Source: Streptomyces actuosus (GTDB taxonomy: Bacteria; Actinomycetota; Actinomycetes; Streptomycetales; Streptomycetaceae). From it: a DNA stretch of 64,000 nt. A model generated the notes under the pieces. It searched no databases. It saw only the letters and a list, made by a program, of their open reading frames with translations, and had not been told where the DNA came from. The stretch covers positions 62,001-126,000 of the forward strand of contig NZ_JAFFZS010000005.1 of the NCBI RefSeq assembly GCF_016921115.1. The letters are read 5' to 3'. A program made the position numbers and the translations under genes. The number at the start of each line of letters is the position of its first letter. The stretch's first letter is position 1. Shown here one piece after another: positions 38,420-46,653 of this stretch.

Positions 38420-39271
38420 TCACAGCTCCTTCGCCAGCCTGCGGATGAAGTCACGCGAACGGTCCTGTTCGAGTGACGCTGCCCTCACTTTACGGAAAAG
38501 CGTTCGAAAGCGACCGAGTTGGGCCTCAGCGTCGACGAACACCGTGCCGTGGGGTCCGTCGCGCACCACGGTGTCCAGCCGGGGGAGGGGGCCTCCCGCG
38601 TACACCATGGCGCTCCCGGCCCCGGCGAACCCCTCCTGGGCGAAGGGGATGAGCCGGACGGTGACGTGGTCGGCCTCGGACAACTCCAGGACGCGGGCGA
38701 GTTGAGCGCGGGTTGCCTCGCGGCTGCCGACGTTGATGCGCAGTGCTGCTTCGTGGATCACCGTCTCGTACGGAATCGGATCCGTGCGCTCGATGATGAC
38801 CTTGCGCCTCATGCGGTGTTCCACCCGCCGATCCACCTCCTCCGCCGGGAACTCCGGGTTGACGTAGGAGAAGAGCGCCCGGGCGTACTCCTCGGTCTGG
38901 AGGAGTCCCGGGATGTGCAGGAAGTCCGCGTCCCATCGGTAGCTGGAGTGATGCTCCAGCTCGGCCAGATCCAGATAGGGCGTGGGCAGGCGGCCCCGGT
39001 ACTCCTCCCACCAGCCGCGTGTCCGGTTGCCGGCCATGGCGGCCAGCGCTTCCACCAACTCCTCGTCCGAGCAGGTGTAGTGCGCGGCAATGCGGCAGAG
39101 CCGCTCCTCGCTCAGGCCCGCGAGGCCGGCCTCGATCTGGCTCACCTGGGCCGAGTCCGTCCCGAGCAATGCGGCGGCGTCGCGTCCCTTGAGTCCTGCC
39201 GCCTCGCGGAGTTTCCGCAACTCGGCACCGAGACGCTGCTGGCGTGCGGTGGGCTGCTGCCTGCGTGGCAT
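38420..39271 (-). CDS. XRE-DUF5753 regulator (WhiJ/Scr1-like)
   Basis: 283 residues. N-terminal XRE helix-turn-helix at about residues 14-70 (LRKLREAAGLKGRDAAALLG, SAQVSQIEAG), then the DUF5753 domain (~100-275) with LQTEEYARALFSY and VTVRLIPFAQEG. Members of this family regulate development or antibiotic output with a DUF397 partner and often an ATP-binding partner; all three are present here. GGAAGGAAG precedes ATG 39271. It shares a 226-bp divergent region with the ATPase gene, where an 18-bp palindrome is the obvious candidate operator. Confidence 0.92.
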   Translation of the reverse strand: MPRRQQPTARQQRLGAELRKLREAAGLKGRDAAALLGTDSAQVSQIEAGLAGLSEERLCRIAAHYTCSDEELVEALAAMAGNRTRGWWEEYRGRLPTPYLDLAELEHHSSYRWDADFLHIPGLLQTEEYARALFSYVNPEFPAEEVDRRVEHRMRRKVIIERTDPIPYETVIHEAALRINVGSREATRAQLARVLELSEADHVTVRLIPFAQEGFAGAGSAMVYAGGPLPRLDTVVRDGPHGTVFVDAEAQLGRFRTLFRKVRAASLEQDRSRDFIRRLAKEL

Positions 39272-39322
39272 GGCTTCCTTCCCGGCCCCAACTTCCCCGA
39301 GCCAATGACTCGTTCGAGGGGG

Positions 39323-39352
39323 AGATTACGGCAACGGCTTGCATGGGACCAA
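39323..39352 (-). promoter_or_regulatory. candidate promoter of the XRE regulator
   Basis: On the minus strand: TTGGTC (39352-39347), an 18-base spacer, TAATCT (39328-39323). The -35 lies inside the 18-bp palindrome, fitting autorepression. Confidence 0.55.
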
Positions 39353-39368
39353 GTTTGGTCCCTACTGT
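39339..39368 (+). promoter_or_regulatory. candidate promoter of the ATPase gene
   Basis: TTGCAT (39339-39344), an 18-base spacer, TACTGT (39363-39368). The spacer is exactly the palindrome at 39345-39362, so a bound regulator would block polymerase. Confidence 0.6.
39345..39362. promoter_or_regulatory. 18-bp palindromic operator candidate
   Basis: GGGACCAAGTTTGGTCCC: perfect 8-base arms around GT. It fills the spacer of the plus-strand promoter and covers the -35 of the minus-strand promoter. The XRE-DUF5753 protein encoded next to it is the likely ligand (inference). Confidence 0.7.
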
Positions 39369-39497
39369 CGGTCACGCAACGCGCACCCTGCGCGTCCCCG
39401 GGGCCACCGGAAGCGCACCGCTCCGTCCTGCCGTGACGGCTGCGGCAATGACACCGTCGGCCCGCCCGCCCCCCACCGACACAACGGAGTCACCCGC

Positions 39498-39908
39498 ATG
39501 CCCGAGAACGAGCCGTGGGAGTACGCCCTCCACATCCCGAACGACCCGCGCGCCGTCACCGTCTGCCGCCGCACCCTCCGCCTGGTCCTCACGCTGCACG
39601 GGCTGATCGGGCTCGTCGACGTCGCCGAACTGCTGGCGGCGGAGCTGGTGTCGAACGCCGTACGCCACACCGCGGGCCCGGCCGCGCTGCGGGTGCGCTG
39701 GGCGCCGCCGGGGACGTTGCGCATCGGGGCGTGGGACGCGGACCCCGAGCCACCGGAGCCCCCGGTGCCCTGGGAGGCGGGCGCCTGCGCGGAGGAGGGC
39801 CGGGGGCTGGCCCTGGTGCGGGCCTGCTCCGACCTGTGGGGGTGGCAGCCGCTGGCCCGGCACGGCACGCGGGGCAAGTACGTCTGGTGCGAACTCGCGG
39901 CGGCCTGA
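39498..39908 (+). CDS. ATP-binding anti-sigma-like protein
   Basis: 136 residues, a histidine-kinase-like ATPase domain of the RsbW/SpoIIAB type: N box [16 protein letters not shown] (~residue 45), a degenerate G1 segment ([12 protein letters not shown]) and G2 segment [16 protein letters not shown]. In Streptomyces such proteins often sit beside XRE-DUF5753/DUF397 pairs (whiJ/abaA-like clusters). ATG 39498 follows GGAG. Transcription is predicted from the operator-containing promoter at 39339. Confidence 0.88.
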   Translation: MPENEPWEYALHIPNDPRAVTVCRRTLRLVLTLHGLIGLVDVAELLAAELVSNAVRHTAGPAALRVRWAPPGTLRIGAWDADPEPPEPPVPWEAGACAEEGRGLALVRACSDLWGWQPLARHGTRGKYVWCELAAA

Positions 39909-39969
39909 GCCCTTCCGCCCCTGCGTCGTCGTCGCCCCGCTGTTCCACCCCGGCCGTAGGGTGCACGGC

Positions 39970-40341
39970 ATGAGCATCATCGGGGTCGGTATCGACGTGG
40001 CCGAGATCGAGCGGTTCGCGGCGTCGCTGGAGCGCACGCCGGGGCTGGCGCGGCGGCTGTTCGTGGACGGCGAGCTGCTGCTTCCCGGCGGGGAACGGCG
40101 CGGAGTCGCCTCCCTCGCCGCCCGGTTCGCCGCCAAGGAGGCCCTGGCCAAGGCGCTCGGTGCGCCGGCCGGGCTGCACTGGACCGACGCGGAGGTGTAC
40201 GTCGAGGACAGCGGGCAGCCCCGTCTGAGGGTGCGTGGCACGGTCGCGGCGCGGGCCGCGGAACTCGGCGTGCGGTCCTGGCACGTGTCCCTCAGCCATG
40301 ACGCCGGGGTGGCCTCGGCGGTGGTGGTGGCCGAAGGGTAG
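39970..40341 (+). CDS. acpS: holo-[acyl-carrier-protein] synthase
   Basis: 123 residues. Transfers 4'-phosphopantetheine from CoA to acyl carrier protein. [12 protein letters not shown] with the Mg2+-binding Asp, and [13 protein letters not shown] with the Glu/Lys pair, are intact. TAGGGT (39957-39962) lies 7 nt before ATG 39970 without a ribosome site, so it is probably leaderless; GTG at 39961 overlaps that -10 and is unlikely to be the start. Confidence 0.95.
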   Translation: MSIIGVGIDVAEIERFAASLERTPGLARRLFVDGELLLPGGERRGVASLAARFAAKEALAKALGAPAGLHWTDAEVYVEDSGQPRLRVRGTVAARAAELGVRSWHVSLSHDAGVASAVVVAEG

Positions 40342-40422
40342 GAGCCGCCGGGCCGAGGGGGCCGCCCGCGGACGCGCGCGTCCCGGCGCGTCGCGGGCGG
40401 GACGTGGGGAAGACTCGGTGCC

Positions 40423-41859
40423 ATGCGGACTGCGTACAGCGTGGAGACGGTAAGGGCGGCCGAACGGGAGCTGATGGCCCGGCTCCCTCAGGGCGCTTTG
40501 ATGCAGCGGGCCGCCGCCGGGCTCGCCGCCGCGTGTGCCGACCTGCTCGGGCGGGTCTACGGCAGCCGGGTGGTGCTGCTCGTCGGCAGCGGCGACAACG
40601 GCGGCGACGCCCTGTACGCCGGTGCCCGGCTCGCCCGCCGCGGCGCCGGGGTCACGGCCGTCCTGCTGAACGCGGGGCGCGCGCACGCCGCCGGGCTGGC
40701 CGCCCTGCGCCGGGCCGGCGGCACGGTCACCGGGACCGAGGGCGCCCCGCCGCTCATCGACCGTGCCGACCTCGTCGTCGACGGCATCGTCGGGATCGGC
40801 GGCACGGGCGGACTGCGCCCGGAGGCGGTGCCGCTGGCGGACGCCGCCGACCGGTCGCGGGCCGCTGTCGTCGCCGTCGACCTGCCCAGCGGGGTCGACG
40901 CCGACACGGGCGAGGTCCACGGCGCGGCGCTGCGGGCCGACCTGACGGTCACCTTCGGCACGCACAAGCCGGGCCTGATGATCGACCCGGCGCGGGACCA
41001 CGCCGGGTCGGTCCGGCTCGTCGACATCGGCCTGGCGCTGCCCGAGGACGCCGCGTTGGAGGCGCTGCAGCACGCGGACGTGGCCGGGCTGCTGCCGTTG
41101 CCGGGGGCGGAGAGCGACAAGTACCGCCGGGGCGTCGTCGGGGTCGCGGCCGGGTCCGTGCGCTATCCGGGCGCCGCCGTCCTCGCCGTCTCGGGGGCGC
41201 TGCGGGGCGGCGCCGGCGCCGTGCGGTACGTCGGGCCGGCGGGCGCGGCGGTCATCGCGCGCTTCCCCGAGACCCTCGTCTCCGACCAGGGGCCGAAGGC
41301 CGCGGGGCGGGTGCAGGCCTGGGTGGTCGGGCCGGGGGCCGGGGACGACGCGGCCACCGTCGCCGAGGTGCTGACGGCCGACGTCCCCGTCCTGGTCGAC
41401 GCGGACGGGCTGAGGCTGGCGGAACGGGACACGGTCCGCGCCCGTACGGCGCCGACCCTGATGACCCCGCACGCCGGGGAGGCCGCAGCGCTGCTCGGCG
41501 TCGCACGTGAGGAGGTCGAGGGGGCCCGGCTGGCCGCGGCACGGGAGCTGGCGGAACGGTACGGGGCGACGGTGCTGCTGAAGGGGTCGACCACGCTGGT
41601 CGCCTCCCCCGGGGGCCCGGAGCCGGTGCGGGTCAACGCCACCGGGACGTCGTGGCTGGCCACGGCCGGCAGCGGGGACGTCCTGTCCGGGCTGGCGGGA
41701 TCCCTGCTCGCGGCCGGGCTGTCGGCGCGGGACGCGGGCAGCTCGGCCGCCTATCTGCACGGGCTGGCCGGCAGGATCGCCGCCGTGGGGGCGCCGGTGG
41801 GCGCGCACGACATCGCCGAGGCGATTCCCCGGGCCTGGCGGGACGTGCGGGACGTGTGA
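40423..41859 (+). CDS. nnrD: bifunctional NAD(P)H-hydrate epimerase/dehydratase
   Basis: 478 residues, a repair enzyme for hydrated NAD(P)H. The N-terminal YjeF epimerase domain (~1-210) shows VGSGDNGGDALYAGARLARRG and DLPSGVDADTG. The C-terminal ADP-dependent dehydratase domain (~225-470) shows VGPGAGDD, LMTPHAGEAAALLG and ATAGSGDVLSGLAGSLLA. It lies 81 bp after acpS; AAGACT 7 nt before the ATG may be a weak leaderless-type -10. Confidence 0.95.
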   Translation: MRTAYSVETVRAAERELMARLPQGALMQRAAAGLAAACADLLGRVYGSRVVLLVGSGDNGGDALYAGARLARRGAGVTAVLLNAGRAHAAGLAALRRAGGTVTGTEGAPPLIDRADLVVDGIVGIGGTGGLRPEAVPLADAADRSRAAVVAVDLPSGVDADTGEVHGAALRADLTVTFGTHKPGLMIDPARDHAGSVRLVDIGLALPEDAALEALQHADVAGLLPLPGAESDKYRRGVVGVAAGSVRYPGAAVLAVSGALRGGAGAVRYVGPAGAAVIARFPETLVSDQGPKAAGRVQAWVVGPGAGDDAATVAEVLTADVPVLVDADGLRLAERDTVRARTAPTLMTPHAGEAAALLGVAREEVEGARLAAARELAERYGATVLLKGSTTLVASPGGPEPVRVNATGTSWLATAGSGDVLSGLAGSLLAAGLSARDAGSSAAYLHGLAGRIAAVGAPVGAHDIAEAIPRAWRDVRDV

Positions 41860-42018
41860 CGGACGACCCGGCGGGGGACCGCGCGCGGCGGCCCGGCCCG
41901 GGGCCTCCCCGGTGGGGACCGTCCGCGGCGGGCCGCCGCCGCGTGTGGCTGCTCCGGCGGGGTGACCTGCCAGCGTGGCCGCGTCCGGCCCGGCAGGACG
42001 GCACGTTTGTCTGACCGC

Positions 42019-42180
42019 ATGATCAGCACACGCGCCGTCCGCCGCCTCGCCGCCTGCGTCCTGGCCGCCGCCCTCCCGTCCACCTGCGTCGCGCACGCCG
42101 CCCCCGCCGCGCCGCTCGCCGGCCGCGGTACCGGGGCCCCGCGCGCAGGCGGCCCCCGGGAGCCCGCCGGGGCCCTCTGA
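42019..42180 (+). CDS. short exported peptide or decayed lipoprotein remnant
   Basis: 53 codons: ISTRAVRRLAACVLAAALPS, then HAAPAAPLAG and a Gly/Pro/Arg tail ending 15 bp before alr. It looks like a signal peptide with almost no mature protein. It may be a small exported peptide, a decayed secreted-protein gene or chance. No clear ribosome site. Confidence 0.35.
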   Translation: MISTRAVRRLAACVLAAALPSTCVAHAAPAAPLAGRGTGAPRAGGPREPAGAL

Positions 42181-42195
42181 CACACTGGGGGCGCT

Positions 42196-43374
42196 ATGAC
42201 TGAGACAGTGGAGAGCCGGCGGACGGCGCCCCTGCGGGCCCGCGCCGAGATCGATCTGGCCGCCCTGCGGGCCAACGTGCGAGCCCTGCGCGCACGGACC
42301 CCCGGCGCGGCGTTCATGGCCGTGGTGAAGGCCGACGGGTACGGCCACGGCGCACTCCCGTGCGCCCGTGCGGCGGTCGAGGCCGGTGCCACCTGGGTGG
42401 GCGCGGCCACGCCCGAGGAGGCCCTGGCGGTGCGCGCGGATCCCGGCGTGCCCGCCGACGTGCGCGTCATGTGCTGGCTGTGGACGCCCGGGGGGCCCTG
42501 GAGGGAGGCGATCGAGGCCGGCATCGACGTCTCCGTCAGCGGTATGTGGGCGCTGCGGGAGCTCGTGGCGGCCGCCCGCACCGCGTCCCGGCCCGCGCGC
42601 GTGCATCTCAAGGCCGACACCGGTCTCGGACGCAACGGCTGCCAGCCCGGTGCGGACTGGACCGCGCTCGTCGCCGAGGCGCTGCGGGCGCAGGCCGAGG
42701 GACTGCTGACGGTCACCGGCCTGTGGTCCCACTTCGCCTGCGCCGACGAGCCGGGGCACCCCTCCGTCGCCGCGCAGCTCTCCCTCTTCCGGGAGATGAC
42801 CGCCCACGCGGAGCGGCAGGGCGCGCGCCCCGAGGTGCGGCACATCGCCAACTCCCCGGCCGCGCTGACCCTGCCGGAGTCACACTTCGACCTGGTCCGC
42901 CCGGGCATCGCGATGTACGGCATCTCGCCCAGCCCCGAGATCGGCACCCCCGCCGACTTCGGACTGCGCCCGGCGATGACGCTGTCCGCCTCCCTCGCCC
43001 TGGTCAAGCACGTCCCCGGCGGCCACGGCGTCAGCTACGGACACCACTACGTCACGCCCGGCCCGACCACCCTCGGCCTCGTCCCGCTCGGGTACGGCGA
43101 CGGCGTGCCCCGGCACGCGTCCGGTGCCGGACCGGTGCTCGTCGAGGGCAAATGGCGTACCGTCGCGGGACGGATCGCGATGGACCAGTTCGTCGTCGAT
43201 CTGGGGGGCGACGAGCCGGAGCCGGGCGCGCGGGCCGTCCTGTTCGGGCCCGGCGACCGGGGGGAGCCCACCGCCGAGGACTGGGCCCAGGCCGCCGGCA
43301 CGATCGCGTACGAGATCGTCACGCGGATCGGAGCACGCGTCCCGCGCGTCCATCACGACGACAGGGACCGGTGA
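42196..43374 (+). CDS. alr: alanine racemase
   Basis: 392 residues; PLP enzyme making D-alanine for peptidoglycan. PLP lysine in AVVKADGYGHGA (~residue 45), and the second-domain GYGDGVPRHASG near 300 with the catalytic Tyr motif region. HIANSPA and RPGIAMYGISP are typical. Start ATG 42196, with no ribosome site nearby. It lies between nnrD and a hydrolase gene. Confidence 0.96.
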   Translation: MTETVESRRTAPLRARAEIDLAALRANVRALRARTPGAAFMAVVKADGYGHGALPCARAAVEAGATWVGAATPEEALAVRADPGVPADVRVMCWLWTPGGPWREAIEAGIDVSVSGMWALRELVAAARTASRPARVHLKADTGLGRNGCQPGADWTALVAEALRAQAEGLLTVTGLWSHFACADEPGHPSVAAQLSLFREMTAHAERQGARPEVRHIANSPAALTLPESHFDLVRPGIAMYGISPSPEIGTPADFGLRPAMTLSASLALVKHVPGGHGVSYGHHYVTPGPTTLGLVPLGYGDGVPRHASGAGPVLVEGKWRTVAGRIAMDQFVVDLGGDEPEPGARAVLFGPGDRGEPTAEDWAQAAGTIAYEIVTRIGARVPRVHHDDRDR

Positions 43375-43602
43375 GACCGGCCGGCGACCGCGGTCGGCGG
43401 GCGCCGGCCACGCCGGGAGCCCGCTGCGCGGGTTCCGGCGCGGAGCCCGGCCGGCCGGGGCGTACGAGCGGCGCGTTCGCGCCGCCGGCAGCGCCTCCGG
43501 CGCGCGCCGAGCGCCGGTGACGTCGGTTCGGCAACGGACCGGGTGAAGGGGCGACGAAGCGGGTAGTCCGCCCGAGGGCAGGACGGCGAGGAGGAGCGGT
43601 AC

Positions 43603-44838
43603 GTGAGCGAGAGCACTGCGGAGGCCGTCGCGGCCGTCGCCTCCACCGCGGCGGTGCCCGGCGGCTGGCGCAGGGCGACCGGCCTCGCCGGCGCCGCGAT
43701 AGGCGTGGTCGCCGCGGGCGCGGCCGCGGGCGTCGCCATAGAGCGGATGACCGTCGGCCGTGGCATGCGGCGCAAGGCCCGGCTGGCACTGGACTCCGCG
43801 GGCCCGTACGGGACCCTGCGCGGCACCCCGGGCCGGGCGGCCGCCGACGACGGAACCGAGCTGTACTACGAGGTCGACGACGTCGAGCCGGAGGGCGGAT
43901 CCGCGCCCCGCAGGCGCCGGCTGTTCGGGCGCAAGGCGCCGCTGCCCGTCACGGTCGTCTTCAGCCACGGCTACTGCCTCAACCAGGACTCCTGGCACTT
44001 CCAGCGCGCCGCGCTGCGCGGCGTCGTCCGCACCGTGCACTGGGACCAGCGCAGCCACGGCCGCTCCGGGCGCGGGGTGGCCCAGAACCAGGACCGGGTG
44101 CCGGTCGGCATCGACCAGCTGGGCCGCGACCTGAAGGCCGTCATCGACGCGGCCGTGCCCGAGGGCCCGATCGTGCTGGTAGGCCACTCCATGGGCGGTA
44201 TGACGGTGATGGCGCTCGCCGCCCAGTACCCCGAGCTGATCCGGGACCGGGTCATGGCCACCGCCTTCGTCGGGACGTCCTCCGGGCGGCTCGGCGAGGT
44301 GAACTTCGGGCTGCCCCTCGCCGGCGTGAACGCCGTCCGGCGCATCCTGCCGGGAGTGCTCAAGGCGCTCGGCCAGCAGGCCGAGCTGGTGGAGAAGGGG
44401 CGGCGGGCCACCGCCGACCTGTTCGCCGGGGTCATCAAGCGGTACTCCTTCTCCGGCCGTGACATCGATCCGGCCGTCGCCCGCTTCGCCGAGCGGATGA
44501 TCGAGAGCACGCCGATCGACGTCGTCGCCGAGTACTACCCCGCCTTCGCCGACCACGACGAGACCGAGGCCCTGGCCTGCTTCCGGCAGATGCCGGTGCT
44601 GGTCCTGGCCGGGCTCGACGACCTGGTGACGCCCAGCGAGCACAGCGAGGCCATCGCCGGCCTGCTGCCCGACGCCGAGCTGGTCCTCGTCCCCGATGCC
44701 GGGCACCTGGTCATGCTGGAACACCCGGAGGTGGTCACCGACCGCCTCGCCGACCTGCTCACCCGCGCGGGTGCCGTGCCCGCAGGGGCTACCGTGGGTG
44801 GCTATGGAAGCACCAGCAGCACCGCACCCTCACGCTGA
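43603..44838 (+). CDS. alpha/beta hydrolase with N-terminal membrane segment
   Basis: 411 residues. One hydrophobic helix at about residues 25-47 (GLAGAAIGVVAAGAAAGVAI) anchors a hydrolase domain. Oxyanion and strand FSHGYCLNQDSWHF, nucleophile elbow GHSMGGM (Ser ~residue 197), acid in LAGLDDLVTP and His in DAGHLVMLEHP complete the triad. Substrate unknown. GTG 43603 follows GGAGGAG. Its last 35 bases overlap tsaE. Confidence 0.93.
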   Translation: MSESTAEAVAAVASTAAVPGGWRRATGLAGAAIGVVAAGAAAGVAIERMTVGRGMRRKARLALDSAGPYGTLRGTPGRAAADDGTELYYEVDDVEPEGGSAPRRRRLFGRKAPLPVTVVFSHGYCLNQDSWHFQRAALRGVVRTVHWDQRSHGRSGRGVAQNQDRVPVGIDQLGRDLKAVIDAAVPEGPIVLVGHSMGGMTVMALAAQYPELIRDRVMATAFVGTSSGRLGEVNFGLPLAGVNAVRRILPGVLKALGQQAELVEKGRRATADLFAGVIKRYSFSGRDIDPAVARFAERMIESTPIDVVAEYYPAFADHDETEALACFRQMPVLVLAGLDDLVTPSEHSEAIAGLLPDAELVLVPDAGHLVMLEHPEVVTDRLADLLTRAGAVPAGATVGGYGSTSSTAPSR

Positions 44839-45316
44839 GATCCGGCTGACCGTCACCTCCCCCGAGCAGATGCGCGACCTGGGCCGCCGGCTCGCCAAGC
44901 TGCTGCGCGCCGGCGACCTGGTGATGCTCAGCGGGGAGCTCGGTGCCGGGAAGACGACCCTGGCCCGCGGGCTCGGCGAGGGCCTCGGCGTGCGCGGTGC
45001 CGTCACCTCCCCGACCTTCGTGATCGCCCGCGTGCACCCGTCCCTCGGCGACGGCCCGCCGCTCGTCCACGTCGACGCCTACCGCCTGTCCGGCGGGCTG
45101 GACGAGATGGAGGACCTCGACCTGGACGTGTCGCTGCCGGACTCCGTGGTCGTCGTGGAGTGGGGCGAGGGCAAGGTCGAGGAGCTGACCGAGGACCGGC
45201 TCCAGGTCGTCATCCACCGGGCCGTCGGCGACACCACCGACGAGGTGCGCCGGGTCACGGTGACCGGAGTCGGGGAGCGGTGGACGGCCGCCGACCTCGG
45301 CGTCCTGTCGGCCTGA
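44804..45316 (+). CDS. tsaE: tRNA t6A synthesis ATPase TsaE
   Basis: 170 residues. P-loop GELGAGKTTLARGL (~residue 50), TSPTFVIARVH, HVDAYRL and VVVVEWGEG are TsaE hallmarks. It powers the TsaB-TsaD complex that makes t6A37 on ANN-decoding tRNAs. ATG 44804 lies inside the hydrolase gene (35-bp overlap); TACCGT 8 nt upstream suggests a leaderless internal promoter. tsaB, rimI and tsaD follow after two small unrelated genes. Confidence 0.95.
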   Translation: MEAPAAPHPHAEIRLTVTSPEQMRDLGRRLAKLLRAGDLVMLSGELGAGKTTLARGLGEGLGVRGAVTSPTFVIARVHPSLGDGPPLVHVDAYRLSGGLDEMEDLDLDVSLPDSVVVVEWGEGKVEELTEDRLQVVIHRAVGDTTDEVRRVTVTGVGERWTAADLGVLSA

Positions 45317-45395
45317 ACACCGCCCGTACGTTCCGACAGGCTGTCGGCAAGATGTTGCGCGGGGCGTGCCCGGCGTGGTCACATGGTATCCCGTT

Positions 45396-45419
45396 CGTAC
45401 TTAGGTGTGCCTAAGTACG
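45396..45419. promoter_or_regulatory. 24-bp palindrome before a small gene
   Basis: CGTACTTAGG, TGTG, CCTAAGTACG: perfect 10-base arms around 4 bases, 26 bp before a 60-codon gene. The TTAGG/CCTAA halves recall DtxR/IdeR (DmdR) iron boxes, but the spacing (14 rather than 19 bp overall) does not fit. Operator of an unknown regulator, or a hairpin. Confidence 0.6.
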
Positions 45420-45445
45420 TCCGCCCCCATGTTGAGGAGGCGTTC

Positions 45446-45628
45446 ATGCCGGCCACCGACAGCACGCCCCCGCCGCACCGCCCCGACGCGGTCGCGGGAC
45501 CGTCCATGCGGGATCTGCTGGCCGCGTGCGCGGCGGCCGACGCCGTCTCCCGGCCCCCGCGGGACGCCGATGCCCGGGAGGCCGCAGACCGCCCGGCGCA
45601 GACCGAACCGCAGCGCAGAGTGGCCTGA
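45446..45628 (+). CDS. conserved-looking small protein
   Basis: 60 residues. Start ATG 45446 is supported by a strong GAGGAGG site. A Pro/Thr-rich N-terminus is followed by a short helix (MRDLLAACAAADAVS) and a charged, probably disordered C-terminus. No signal peptide and no domain. The palindrome upstream suggests regulated expression. I believe similar small proteins with the MRDLLAACAAA core exist in other streptomycetes, but I cannot name one. Confidence 0.6.
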   Translation: MPATDSTPPPHRPDAVAGPSMRDLLAACAAADAVSRPPRDADAREAADRPAQTEPQRRVA

Positions 45629-45988
45629 CCCGCACCACGGTTCGGCGGCGCCCCGAGAAGGGGCGCGGGGAACCGCGCGATCGGCCGCGACGGCGCCGCA
45701 GCCGGCCGACGGCGGACCGCGGCATGTTCCGCCGAGCGTCCAGCGGACCACCACGACCCCCTGCGGTGCCGCCCGCGCCACCGCCCTGCGGTGTCAGTGC
45801 CCGTACAGGTGGACGATCGCCCCCACGGCGGCGGGAGCCCCGAACGTCCGGACCCGGGCCAACGGGTGGCCGCGGTTCAGCGTCCGGCCCCACCCGTGGC
45901 GCCCGGGCACCGCGAGGCGCGGATCATCCCGGTCGCAGTGGAAGATCCCGAACCGGTGGGTTCGTCATGGGGACGCACGGTGCCGGCC
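45629..45988. other. intergenic region, no gene seen
   Basis: 360 bp between the 60-codon gene and the end of a minus-strand gene. Frames here lack codon bias and ribosome sites. No strong inverted repeat was noticed. Confidence 0.5.
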
Positions 45989-46540
45989 CTAGCGGACCAC
46001 CACGACGCGCCGACCGATCGTCGCGAAGCCCCACATCGCGTCGCCGTCCGCGCGCTTCTCGCGGATGCCGCCGGTGCGCAACGTGCGGTCCGGGGCCCGT
46101 GTCGGCTCGCGCACCGTCGCGCTGAAGCCGATGGTCACACCGTCCACGCTGGTGAAGCGCACGACGTGCTCGACGGGCAGGCCGTCGGTGCCGGTGATCG
46201 CGTTCGAGCGGGAGGTGACGGCGTAGGTGCCGGGTTCCGGATCCACGGTGCCGGGCTCGACGGTGAAGGTGCGCCGCACCTTGCCGTCACCCCCGACGAG
46301 CCACACCCGGTGGTCGTGCACCGCGTACACGACGCGCTGACCGGTGCCCGAACCGGCGGGCAGCGCGGTGGGACTCCGTGTGGCACGGGGCGCCTCGGAC
46401 GTGGCGGGCTCGCTGCTCGACCGTGGTGCTCCGCCCAGTCCGGCGGGGACGGTCGCGGAGGCCTGCCAGGCGAGGAAACCGACGGTTGCGACGGCCGCCG
46501 CGGTGAGCCCGGCCACGATTCCGGAGCTGCTGCTTGCCAC
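45989..46540 (-). CDS. exported protein, possibly L,D-transpeptidase-like fold
   Basis: 183 residues. An N-terminal hydrophobic segment (SGIVAGLTAAAVATVGFLAW) acts as signal anchor or signal peptide, followed by a Ser/Ala/Pro linker. The mature region YAVHDHRVWLVGGDGKVRRT and EPGTYAVTSRS recalls the first strands of YkuD-type L,D-transpeptidases, but the HxnSHGC catalytic segment is missing and the protein stops early. It is therefore either a non-catalytic relative or an unrelated beta-rich protein. GTG 46540 with GAGGTGGG upstream. Divergent from tsaB. Confidence 0.7.
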   Translation of the reverse strand: MASSSSGIVAGLTAAAVATVGFLAWQASATVPAGLGGAPRSSSEPATSEAPRATRSPTALPAGSGTGQRVVYAVHDHRVWLVGGDGKVRRTFTVEPGTVDPEPGTYAVTSRSNAITGTDGLPVEHVVRFTSVDGVTIGFSATVREPTRAPDRTLRTGGIREKRADGDAMWGFATIGRRVVVVR

Positions 46541-46653
46541 CGTTGCCCACCTCAGTGATCGCGTCGTACCTGGTGCCTGCGCCGACCGTAACAGCAGGGG
46601 CCGGTCCCACCGGGACGTCCGACACGGAGCCCGCGGCGCCGTAGGCTGTTCGC

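Noticed and set aside
39589..42843. A 1,084-codon open frame on the minus strand opposite acpS, nnrD and alr
   Set aside because: It is the antisense mirror of three clearly recognised genes; high GC leaves few stop codons, and the translation is low-complexity without any domain.
45396..45419. The palindrome as a true DmdR/IdeR iron box
   Set aside because: The TTAGG and CCTAA halves are 4 bases apart, whereas the iron-box consensus is a 19-bp element with a different spacing; kept only as an unknown operator.
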